Assembly (NCBI GenBank): GCA_013138555.1
Contig: WTCN01000162.1
Span: 1-9,493 of the forward strand
Direction: 5' to 3'
DNA: 9,493 nucleotides
DNA from: Methyloprofundus sp.
GTDB lineage: Bacteria > Pseudomonadota > Gammaproteobacteria > Methylococcales > Methylomonadaceae
Below are positions 1 to 6,837 of this stretch, piece by piece (the first letter of the stretch is position 1; every line of letters starts with the position of its first letter). A model generated the notes under the pieces. The model saw only the letters and a program-made list of their open reading frames with translations. It was not told where the DNA came from and ran no database searches. The position numbers were made by a program, and so were the translations under genes.

Positions 1-507
1 GCTCAGGAAAATAGTGAACTAGAAGACGAGCTGTCTGATGCTCAGGAAAATAGTGAACTAGAAGACGAGCTGTCTGATGCTCAGGAAAGTAGTGAACTAG
101 AGGACGAGCTGCTCGATGTTCAGGAAAGTAGTGAACTAGAGGACGAGCTGTCTGATGCTCAGGAAAGTAGTGAACTAGAAGACGAGCTGTCTGATGCTCA
201 GGAAAATAGTGAACTAGAGGACGAGCTGTTTGATGTTCAGGAAAGTAGTGAACTAGAGGACGAGCTGTTTGATGTTCAGGAAAGTAGTGAACTAGAGGAC
301 GAGCTGTCTGATGCTCAGGAAAATAGTGGACTAGAGAACGAGTTGCTCGATGTTCAGGAAAGTAGTGAACTAGAGGACGAGTTGCTCGATGTTCAGGAAA
401 GTAGTGAACTAGAGGACGAGTTGTCTGATGCTCAGGAAAATAGTGAACTAGAGGACGAGCTGTCTGATGTTCAGGAAAATAGTGAACTAGAAGATGAGTC
501 AGTCAAG
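1..507 (+). repeat. 39-bp tandem repeat array, 12 full units plus one degenerate
   Basis: Unit boundaries fall every 39 bases: 1, 40, 79, 118, 157, 196, 235, 274, 313, 352, 391, 430, then a thirteenth unit from 469 that decays after GAGDE-type codons near 500. Units differ at only a few positions: GCT/GTT (Ala/Val), AAT/AGT (Asn/Ser), GAA/GAG, CTG/TTG and TCT/CTC/TTT (Ser/Leu/Phe). Because 39 is a multiple of three, gain or loss of units keeps the frame. The array continues beyond the left edge of the window, so the total copy number is unknown. Such near-identity at synonymous as well as nonsynonymous sites indicates recent expansion. Confidence 0.95.
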
Positions 508-1173
508 GTGGCGGTCGATTTAGTTGATGATGGGGCTAATGTTAAACATGAAAAGATAGAAAAGCCACAGCGCAAGCTATCTGTGGAAAACTATTTTTTT
601 GGTTTATTACTGGAAGCAAATAAGGAAAAAAAATATAGAATCATAAAACTGAATACTCTACCTGCGTTATACCTTGCGCCCGAAGATAGTTGCTATTATT
701 TTTCGGGGACGGAAGAAGAGTTATTGCAGTACTGCCTGGTTATGCCAAAAAACTTAAATGTAAAAGTACTCCCCAGAGCTAAGTTTAATAAAGCTTTAAA
801 GTCTGAGTCTAGTGAATTGCAGCAAAAAGATTTTAAATCTTTGATCAGTTATGCCGTTATTCATGTTTCTCAGGGTCAGTTGCTAGATGGGCACTCTGCA
901 AAGCAGGGACTTGTATTAAGCAGTATGCCAGATGTAGAAAAGAATTCTATTTTGAGTCGTTACAAAGGTATTGCCGAGCATATGTATCAGCAAGAAGGAA
1001 GTTTATTTGATGTCGCTGAGACCTTACAGGTTTCTTTAGCCGATGTATTTGATTTCTATAATCTCTGTTATTTACTAGGGTATGTCAAAATGACGACAAC
1101 AGATGCAAAAGATTTAGAGACTGATAATACCAAGACACTGGGGCGGTTTTTGAAATCTTTTTTTACAAAATAG
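1..1173 (+). CDS. Acidic 13-residue-repeat protein, 5' end outside window
   Basis: The reading frame is open from the first base to the TAG at 1171-1173, so the 390 codons seen are the C-terminal part of a longer protein. A TTG at 343 could act as a start but lies inside the repeat array, so I do not use it. Codons 1-167 are tandem 13-residue repeats (consensus AQENSELEDELSD) with no Lys or Arg, about six acidic residues per unit. Codons 168-195 are a charged linker. Codons 196-390 form a mixed, probably globular domain beginning ENYFFGLLLEANKEKKYRII. Within it, codons about 332-366 (GSLFDVAETLQVSLADV...LCYLLGYVKM) look like the helix-turn-helix half of a winged-helix fold, an inference from pattern only. 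I see no signal peptide or membrane segment in the visible part. I do not recognise the family. The globin gene follows after 59 bp in the same direction, so co-transcription is possible. Confidence 0.85.
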   Translation, partial: AQENSELEDELSDAQENSELEDELSDAQESSELEDELLDVQESSELEDELSDAQESSELEDELSDAQENSELEDELFDVQESSELEDELFDVQESSELEDELSDAQENSGLENELLDVQESSELEDELLDVQESSELEDELSDAQENSELEDELSDVQENSELEDESVKVAVDLVDDGANVKHEKIEKPQRKLSVENYFFGLLLEANKEKKYRIIKLNTLPALYLAPEDSCYYFSGTEEELLQYCLVMPKNLNVKVLPRAKFNKALKSESSELQQKDFKSLISYAVIHVSQGQLLDGHSAKQGLVLSSMPDVEKNSILSRYKGIAEHMYQQEGSLFDVAETLQVSLADVFDFYNLCYLLGYVKMTTTDAKDLETDNTKTLGRFLKSFFTK

Positions 1174-1232
1174 AGGAGCTAGGTGTTATTAAATCCTCAT
1201 TTCTAAGTTACTTTGATAAATAGATTTAAGCA

Positions 1233-2117
1233 ATGTCTGATAACCATCGTTTGTTAGTAAAAGAAAATATTGAGTCCTTAGGCGAAGATATTAATGCCTT
1301 GTCGCAAATATTTTTCCGTGAACTGTTTCATATTGATATTTCACTTAAAAGTGTTTTTCCAGGGAATGTTATTTTCTTAAATAGAAAATTCTTCAATATG
1401 TTGAGTACATTTAAAAATGTAGAACATCTGGAGAAAATTAGTGCTTCAGTTGAAAAAATGGGTGAGCGGCATATGCTGCAGTATGGTGCACAGCTAGCAC
1501 ATTTTGAACCTATGCAGGAAGCATTAATTAAAGCATTGAAGGATTATTATGGTGCAGCGTTTAGTGCTGAACTGGAAAATGCCTGGAATAGTGTTTTTTT
1601 CGAAGTTTCAGAAATTATGGCGCAGGCAATGGGAAAAGTGGATCGTCGTCATGTCGCTAGAACAGATCATGATGCGACTGGCTATGATAACGATTTGCTA
1701 GCTGATGTCGGGGGAGTGCAGGGAGTGCTTAAGGTTCATCAGCGTTTTTACGATGTGATTTTTGAAGAGCCGTGGATAGGGCAGTTCTTTTACGGTAAAT
1801 CTAAAGAAGCACTGGTGAGTAAGCAGACAAAGTTTATGGTTGCCGCTTTTGGTGGAGAAAATCTTTATACAGGAGATACGCCTGCCTTTATGCATATGCA
1901 TATGTTTGTTACTGAGGAAATGATAAGGCTACGGCAGAAAGTTTTACGCCAGGCAATATTGGATGAAGGTTGTAGTGATTCTGTTGCTGACAGATGGTTA
2001 AAAGTGGATGACTCTTTTACGGAAAGTATTGTTAAGACAAGCGTGGATGAGTGTGTCTTGAAATGTCTAGGGCAGATGCCGGTCACAGCAAGGAAACCGC
2101 CTAATTATACGAGTTGA
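1233..2117 (+). CDS. Two-domain globin: classical globin fused to truncated haemoglobin
   Basis: The 294-residue product should be a soluble cytoplasmic haem protein binding O2, NO or a related ligand. Residues about 5-135 read as a classical bacterial globin: FFRELF (helix B), VFPGN with CD1-type Phe42, then MGERHMLQYG with His80 as the proximal F8 ligand and AW...V..EV in helix H. The distal E7 position falls on Leu49 or Asn50, not the usual Gln/His. Residues about 153-275 read as a truncated haemoglobin: LLADVGG start, FFYG with CD1-type Phe186, GGENLYTG at 207-214, and the HMHMFVTEE motif, where His221 occupies the proximal position. Each domain has near full family length, so both could bind haem. 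No reductase, kinase or cyclase domain is attached. The ATG is preceded only by a weak AAG-type ribosome site. Conserved pattern supports the domain calls strongly; catalysis (NO dioxygenation) versus sensing or storage cannot be decided. Confidence 0.88.
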   Translation: MSDNHRLLVKENIESLGEDINALSQIFFRELFHIDISLKSVFPGNVIFLNRKFFNMLSTFKNVEHLEKISASVEKMGERHMLQYGAQLAHFEPMQEALIKALKDYYGAAFSAELENAWNSVFFEVSEIMAQAMGKVDRRHVARTDHDATGYDNDLLADVGGVQGVLKVHQRFYDVIFEEPWIGQFFYGKSKEALVSKQTKFMVAAFGGENLYTGDTPAFMHMHMFVTEEMIRLRQKVLRQAILDEGCSDSVADRWLKVDDSFTESIVKTSVDECVLKCLGQMPVTARKPPNYTS

Positions 2118-2148
2118 AAAAGCAAGCTATTGTCATGCTTGTGTGATT

Positions 2149-2183
2149 GCTCTGCCAGTTCATGTCGAACTGACAGAGCTTTT
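2149..2183 (+). terminator. Rho-independent terminator after the globin gene
   Basis: Arms at 2149-2161 (GCTCTGCCAGTTC) and 2167-2179 (GAACTGACAGAGC) pair at 12 of 13 positions around a 5-base loop, and four T follow on the + strand. It sits 31 bp after the globin stop, in the 74-bp gap between two converging genes. On the - strand there is no T-run after the stem, so it should act mainly on the globin transcript, although the stem could also slow transcription of the STAS operon. Confidence 0.75.
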
Positions 2184-2191
2184 AGGATTCG

Positions 2192-3337
2192 CTAATCGTT
2201 CACATAGCGATCAAAAACCATGGTTAACATCTTAAGTTCACCTTCCTCAACAGGGCACCAGCCTTGAAATTCTATATCCTCTAAAATACCTTTGCCTTTT
2301 TCATCATCAGCCATTTCTTTAAGAATAGTATGTAGAGCTTTTCCCTCTGCCTCTAAGCTTGGGGCAATGGAAAATAGATGGAAAGCAAAATCCGTAGCAC
2401 TTTCATCAAGCTTACGCACATTCTTTTTACTAAAAGAAGACAGGCCTTCATAGGTTTTCTTGAGCATAAATAATAAATCCGCTTTCTTTTTAATCAGCAT
2501 CTGTAAGGATTTGATCTCATTACCCGAGAAAGTGAAGTTGAACCTGGATGAATCCAGATCATTTTCGTCACATAGAAAACGCCCTAGAATATAAACAAAG
2601 CTATTTTCTGATGCGGTAACAACATTGGCTTGTTTAAAATCAGCCATCTCACGTTCATCACCTGCCCGTGTTAAAATAACGACTTCATCGGCTTCTGCAA
2701 TAGGGCGCATAACCGGGATAAAGCCATGCCGCTTAATCATAGAACAGGCTTCAAAGGGTTTGGCAAATAAAATATCAATACTTGCCTCATTCAATACATC
2801 CTGAGACTGATCAAAATGGATTGCTTTTTGCATGCGCCTTTGCAGATAGGTATTAAATAAATACCAACCTGTTAATTGTTGCCCTGTTTGCAAGCTGGCA
2901 ACAAAATTCAACTTCTTTTTGAGTCCCGGTTTTTCATTTAAACTCCCAGCAGATTTTTTTACATTTGCATGGATAGGAGCTTGTGGGCTGATTGTATTTT
3001 TATCCCCAGCTTTTCCTTTATCATTGCCACCCTTTATAAATCGGCCTAAGCCAGTAATCTTAAACAGCATGTTTACCATGCGGTTAAGGTCTTTGACTTC
3101 TATGCTGATCTGGTTTTTTTCCCACTCCTCAAATATTCTTAGAAGTAGTGATAAGCCCATCGAATTAACACGTTCTATTTTTTTAAATTCTAATATAACA
3201 TGAGCTTTTGCAGGAACAACAAGTAAGACCTCCAAAGGAGCTTTTGCATTAACATCAATAGAGCCAGCACAATCGAAACGATAAGTATTGTTGCTATCGG
3301 AAAGTTTTTTTATGGTAAGAGCATCTGAAATTGCCAT
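2192..3337 (-). CDS. STAS domain protein fused to a cytoplasmic PhnD-like binding domain
   Basis: This 381-residue protein is probably the anti-sigma-antagonist-type member of a partner-switching pair. Residues about 8-102 match STAS: a core strand (HVILEFKKIERVNSMGLSLLL) aligns with the SpoIIAA segment carrying DSSG, here N58-S59-M60-G61. Ser59 falls on the known phosphoserine of SpoIIAA (Ser58); the preceding Asp is Asn. Residues 103-140 are a Lys/Gly-rich linker. Residues about 141-370 resemble the PhnD/SsuA class of substrate-binding proteins: the early LNFVASLQTG strand, FNTYLQRRM, then ASIDILFAKPFEA, ending ILEDIEFQGWCPV. No signal peptide precedes it, so the binding domain should be cytoplasmic. 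The ATG lies 3 bp after the phosphatase/kinase stop, with GAGAGGG as ribosome site inside the end of that gene, indicating translational coupling. Ligand and downstream target are unknown. Confidence 0.85.
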   Translation of the reverse strand: MAISDALTIKKLSDSNNTYRFDCAGSIDVNAKAPLEVLLVVPAKAHVILEFKKIERVNSMGLSLLLRIFEEWEKNQISIEVKDLNRMVNMLFKITGLGRFIKGGNDKGKAGDKNTISPQAPIHANVKKSAGSLNEKPGLKKKLNFVASLQTGQQLTGWYLFNTYLQRRMQKAIHFDQSQDVLNEASIDILFAKPFEACSMIKRHGFIPVMRPIAEADEVVILTRAGDEREMADFKQANVVTASENSFVYILGRFLCDENDLDSSRFNFTFSGNEIKSLQMLIKKKADLLFMLKKTYEGLSSFSKKNVRKLDESATDFAFHLFSIAPSLEAEGKALHTILKEMADDEKGKGILEDIEFQGWCPVEEGELKMLTMVFDRYVND

Positions 3338-3340
3338 GAG

Positions 3341-6091
3341 TTAAACCCTCTCTCTATTTTGAGCTAATGGCTCATATTGACTGTGGTGAATAAATTGGAA
3401 ACCTGAATTAATATCCATATCCACAGGTTGTGTTAGATCCCATAAAGTAGTGACTTGTGTTCTATGTTGTGGATGTACGCGAATCTGGAAGTAGTGCGAC
3501 AAGCGCCACATCATATATAGACCTGCACCACCCACACCTGCTTCTACCCCTTCATCCATTGCATGAGCCATTTTCTGTAAGAAGACAGAGGCGGGTAATG
3601 TTCCCCAGTTATCGGTAATCATCAGCCCTAGGCGGTCATCACTCAAAGCGATATCAATGCGCACTTCTTCATGCTCGGATAATTCACGCGATTCTCCTTT
3701 AGCATAGTAGGCAACCCCTTTACCATCTCTTGGGGCGGCATAAAGACTGTTTTCAGACATTTCATCCAGAATAACTACAAGTGAATCAATATGTTCCTGA
3801 GGAACATTTCCCTGGTCAGATATCCAGGAAACGATTTCCTCCATAACATACAGTTTATCGTCAGTGTGAGATAATTGAAATTGTCGACGTTGAGGTAAGT
3901 GAGGCATTAATACGAATAAGTCATCATCAGGTGTTTCATGATGTTGACTTAATAAATGATTCCAACCGATTTTCTCGCAAAAATCACTGTGTTTAGGCAG
4001 AATGCGGCAGATACCATCTTTGCTTAAACGACCTAATAAATCAGCAAATTGCTGTTCTGCGATAAAGACCACATACTCTCTGGAAATACGTGGGATTGGG
4101 TGGTCGCCCTGACGATAGAAGCTTTCAGTAATACGAATAATATCACTGATGTCATCATCGGTATTGCTGATTTCCTGTGAGATACGGTCACTATGAGTCA
4201 GTACCATAATACTGACATCATCATCAAAATTTTCCGTTTCACAGTGAATGGCAAGTGCTTCCATTAAATATTCTTTAATGGTTTCAGCCTCTACATCACC
4301 ACACTGGCTTAATATATCTTCTAGGCGTTCGTAACCAAACGCTTCACCAGTAGGGGATTCTTCTTCGACCAGGCCATCGGTAAATAAGAACAGTCTATCA
4401 CCGACTTCCATTTCAATTTCTATTGCAGATTCAGCATAGTTTGAGTCGATATTTTTACCGAGTGGTAAACCAGAGGCTTCCAGCATTTCCCAATGCTGCT
4501 GCTGATTACGCCATAAATAAGGTAATACATGGCCCGCATTAGCAAACTGTAGTTTTCCTGTGCGTGCATCTAGCGTTAAACAGTTCATCGTCATTAACAG
4601 CGATTGTTGCGCTGTCATTAACAGAGTTTCATTTAACAGGTTTAAAATCTCTGACGGGTTAGTGATACCTTCATGAATCAGCGGGTAAACCCCCGCTTTT
4701 GCCGCACTTACCATGGTACCGGCTGCAACACCATGACCACTTACATCACCAATTAATATAATGCTTTGATGACCCGCAAGTTTATAGTAATCATAATAGT
4801 CTCCACCTACCTCACTAGAGGTCAGTAGGTTAGCAAAGCCTTGTATTCCAGGTAACTCAACCTGAGAGTCTGGCAAAATAGAACGTTGCAGGGTCGCTGC
4901 CAGGTTAACTTCACCTTGTAAACGGTTGGTGATGACTTCCATTTCAGCATGTACGCGCTGGAGATTTTCTTCAGCCTGTTTACGCTCGGTAATATCACTC
5001 CCCGTTGCTAAAAACATCACTGGCTGTTTGGTCTTAATATCTAAAATAGTGGTGGTATGCCAGATAACATTGATTATCTCGCCGGTACTGACTTGCACTT
5101 GCGTTTCGATTTCATCTGCAAACTCTACCGCACCACTCATCATATCAGTGAATAAGGCTTTTAATACTTCTTGGTCGCTACTAGGAATAAAGGTTTCAAA
5201 AAAATTGTTTCCCGAGACTTCTTCATTAGCCCAGCCTGTATTTTCTTCTGCATATTCGTTAAATAATACGACATTGGCAGAAGTATCAAGACCGATAATT
5301 AAAGCCTGGGCGGTGTTGATTACATTATCGGCAAAGTTTTTTTCTGACTCAGCCTTGAGCATACTATCCTGTAGACGTTTAACTAATGGCTGTAATAAGC
5401 CCATTCCTAATAGTGTTAAGACCCCCAGGTTCATCATAAACACAAAGTTTTGCTTGCTTTTAGCACCTGATAGCATCGCTTCGGTTTGTCTTTTATAAAG
5501 GCTGCTTGCCTTAGTTAAGGAGCTTAGTAAAGGGGGAGTTAAGTCAAAATATAGTTGCTTAAATTGTTCCTTTTTATCCTGTAATTCATCAATAGGAGTA
5601 TGCTGTAAGTCACGCACTAAGGCATTGTAGTCACGCATTCTATTGTCTAATGAGTTATTATCACCTTCAAAAAAGATCTTCTTTAAGTCATCATCTAATA
5701 AACCTTGAACCTGTACTATCCGGGAGCCTTCACGAACAAAACGGTCACCATTTTTTAAGGATTGATGAATTTCTTTTAAGCGGGACACCTTTTTGGACAT
5801 ATGTCCTTTGGCTTCACGAATAGTTTGCTCATTGTCAGAGGAAAGTAGTTCCGTAGAATAAAAATTAATCGCTTGAACAAGTTGCCCCTGTTCTGTACTT
5901 AACTGGATTAAGGTAGCGTTACCTTCCTGGTTTTTTAAGTCATATATGACAAGGAGGTAGGAAAAGCCAATACTGACGGCTAAAATAAATAATACAGTCG
6001 TATATTGATCTAGCATTGAGGTTGCTAGATTTCTCAGTAAATCTTTTACTTGTCTTTCCTTGTCCTTGGTTTTTCGTAAAATCTCTTTCAC
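3341..6091 (-). CDS. Membrane PAS-PP2C (SpoIIE) phosphatase with C-terminal GHKL kinase domain
   Basis: This 916-residue protein probably controls the phosphorylation of the STAS protein encoded just downstream. Order: TM1 about 31-49; an extracytoplasmic helical sensor about 52-212; TM2 about 216-236; PAS about 252-372 ending in GSDITERKQAEENL; short coiled coil; PP2C/SpoIIE phosphatase about 395-632; unassigned segment about 640-740; GHKL ATPase about 745-888. Phosphatase motifs are complete: VGGDYYDY (Asp431), GDVSGHG (Asp449), NAGH (518-521), FTDG (Asp572) and DDDVS (623-627), so metal-binding Asp residues are present. The kinase has an N-box with Glu777 and Asn781, a G1 motif TDNWG (Asp827) and a G2 motif GVGGAGL (852-858), so both activities look intact. 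The start is GTG at 6089-6091 with AAGGGGA upstream; it keeps both TM segments. Combined PP2C plus GHKL in one chain is known from regulators such as Pseudomonas HsbR; here a transmembrane sensor replaces the receiver domain. Confidence 0.9.
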   Translation of the reverse strand: MKEILRKTKDKERQVKDLLRNLATSMLDQYTTVLFILAVSIGFSYLLVIYDLKNQEGNATLIQLSTEQGQLVQAINFYSTELLSSDNEQTIREAKGHMSKKVSRLKEIHQSLKNGDRFVREGSRIVQVQGLLDDDLKKIFFEGDNNSLDNRMRDYNALVRDLQHTPIDELQDKKEQFKQLYFDLTPPLLSSLTKASSLYKRQTEAMLSGAKSKQNFVFMMNLGVLTLLGMGLLQPLVKRLQDSMLKAESEKNFADNVINTAQALIIGLDTSANVVLFNEYAEENTGWANEEVSGNNFFETFIPSSDQEVLKALFTDMMSGAVEFADEIETQVQVSTGEIINVIWHTTTILDIKTKQPVMFLATGSDITERKQAEENLQRVHAEMEVITNRLQGEVNLAATLQRSILPDSQVELPGIQGFANLLTSSEVGGDYYDYYKLAGHQSIILIGDVSGHGVAAGTMVSAAKAGVYPLIHEGITNPSEILNLLNETLLMTAQQSLLMTMNCLTLDARTGKLQFANAGHVLPYLWRNQQQHWEMLEASGLPLGKNIDSNYAESAIEIEMEVGDRLFLFTDGLVEEESPTGEAFGYERLEDILSQCGDVEAETIKEYLMEALAIHCETENFDDDVSIMVLTHSDRISQEISNTDDDISDIIRITESFYRQGDHPIPRISREYVVFIAEQQFADLLGRLSKDGICRILPKHSDFCEKIGWNHLLSQHHETPDDDLFVLMPHLPQRRQFQLSHTDDKLYVMEEIVSWISDQGNVPQEHIDSLVVILDEMSENSLYAAPRDGKGVAYYAKGESRELSEHEEVRIDIALSDDRLGLMITDNWGTLPASVFLQKMAHAMDEGVEAGVGGAGLYMMWRLSHYFQIRVHPQHRTQVTTLWDLTQPVDMDINSGFQFIHHSQYEPLAQNRERV

Positions 6092-6271
6092 TATCTTCCC
6101 CTTATTATTATTGTAAACAGTTTATCTGGGTGATTTTAAGTTTCTGGTATTGAACGCTTTTTTATTAAAGTTATATGAATTATTGCACTACTTTCTCCTT
6201 GTTATTAATCATCTATATTGAATGGTTTTAAGTTTTTGGCATTGAAAATAGTTTTTATTAGAGTCTTATGA
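6089..6271 (-). repeat. Diverged direct repeat duplicating the phosphatase leader
   Basis: Two copies lie about 92 bp apart: 6132-6178 and 6224-6271. The best block (6132-6154 against 6224-6246) agrees at 20 of 23 positions, and a second block (6161-6178 against 6254-6271) at 15 of 18. Read on the - strand, each copy is followed by a purine-rich ribosome-site-like run and a GTG. In the proximal copy this is the real start (AAGGGGA then GTG at 6089-6091). In the distal copy it is AAGGAGAAAG with GTG at 6186-6188, which is followed immediately by one sense codon and a stop. It looks like an old tandem duplication of the leader and start region in which the distal copy lost its reading frame. 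Confidence 0.6.
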
Positions 6272-6540
6272 AATATATAAGTAATTACTGATGTCAGAGC
6301 CTAAGAGGTTTTATTTAAGTCTAGCTAGTAACTCAGTAAATGCAAAAAAAACATACTAAAATACTAGGTTATTGACCGTAAGAAATTTAATGTATATCGA
6401 ATTCTGGAAACTAACGGCTGGTTAAAATAGCTTTTTGCAACACGTTTATCTATTGTTCAAACTCATGCGTAATACTGCACGTTAGTAGATATGGGGTCTT
6501 GTTTTCATGAACTTAACAGTTCAATATACCTAAAAATAAC

Positions 6541-6565
6541 TTAACTAATTGTCAACAATTGTTAA
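6541..6565. promoter_or_regulatory. Interrupted inverted repeat, possible operator
   Basis: Left arm TTAACTAATTGT (6541-6552) and right arm ACAATTGTTAA (6555-6565) are complementary over 11 bases if one T is bulged, with a 2-base centre. The right half also contains the perfect 10-base palindrome AACAATTGTT (6554-6563). The site is about 450 bp upstream of the phosphatase start and 273 bp past the DUF2058 stop. Nothing identifies a regulator, and AT-rich DNA makes chance dyads common. Confidence 0.3.
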
Positions 6566-6722
6566 ATTTTAAAAAATATCGTATTTTCAGGCTATTGAAA
6601 TGAATAAAATCTAACGCTGAAAACTTGGGAAGCATAGTTTAGGAGCGAGGATTATTGAATTCTTGTTCCTTAGAGGGGGGATGGCTTTTGCTCTATGGTG
6701 AGAGATCAGTGGGTAAAGCGTA

Positions 6723-6755
6723 GCATGCCGTGTCCATTAAAGTTTACTGGCATGC
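6723..6755. other. Stem-loop with a 7-bp GC-rich stem
   Basis: Arms GCATGCC (6723-6729) and GGCATGC (6749-6755) pair perfectly around a 19-base loop. On the + strand a run of six T follows at 6765-6770, nine bases beyond the stem, which is too far for a classical terminator. On the - strand, the direction of the DUF2058 gene ending at 6838, no T-run follows. It could be a weak terminator or the end of a small RNA; I cannot assign it. Confidence 0.3.
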
Positions 6756-6837
6756 ACTATTGTCTTTTTTGAGGTGAGGGGAAAGATGAAGGGATTTTAT
6801 AGATTCTAAAGTCGATCTTCTGTACGCTAGCTTGTTT

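Larger units (their letters stand above)
6092..6837. other. 746-bp intergenic region without a supported gene
   Basis: The stretch lies upstream of the sensor phosphatase (-) and downstream of the DUF2058 gene (-). It is AT-rich and I find no reading frame worth calling on either strand; the best is a 25-codon + frame at 6695-6772 without a well-placed ribosome site. It contains a diverged duplication of the phosphatase leader (6089-6271), an interrupted dyad (6541-6565) and a stem-loop (6723-6755). No tRNA-like cloverleaf or transposase remnant is visible. The promoter of the phosphatase-STAS operon should lie here on the - strand, but no convincing -35/-10 pair stands out. A small RNA cannot be excluded. 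Confidence 0.6.

Noticed and set aside
1..507. CRISPR array suggested by regular repeats
   Set aside because: The units are directly contiguous with no spacers and encode an uninterrupted protein repeat.
343..1173. TTG at 343 as the start of the repeat protein
   Set aside because: The same frame is open from base 1 and the repeat continues unbroken upstream, so this TTG is simply a Leu codon of a repeat unit.
1889..1905. Palindromic ATGCATATGCAT as a regulatory site
   Set aside because: It encodes the conserved His-Met-His motif of the truncated haemoglobin domain, so the palindrome is explained by codons.
2919..3203. 94-codon + strand frame inside the STAS gene
   Set aside because: It is antisense to conserved STAS coding sequence and lacks a recognisable domain.
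4926..5498. 190-codon + strand frame inside the phosphatase gene
   Set aside because: It is antisense to the strongly supported PAS and TM coding region, and its product is a low-complexity Ser/Leu/Ile-rich chain with no motif.
6373..6401. TTGACC with a downstream AT-rich hexamer as a + strand promoter
   Set aside because: The spacing and -10 match are poor and no + strand gene follows for about 1 kb.
6695..6772. 25-codon + strand frame in the large intergenic region
   Set aside because: The nearest purine-rich run is too far from the ATG, the frame spans a stem-loop, and there is no family resemblance.
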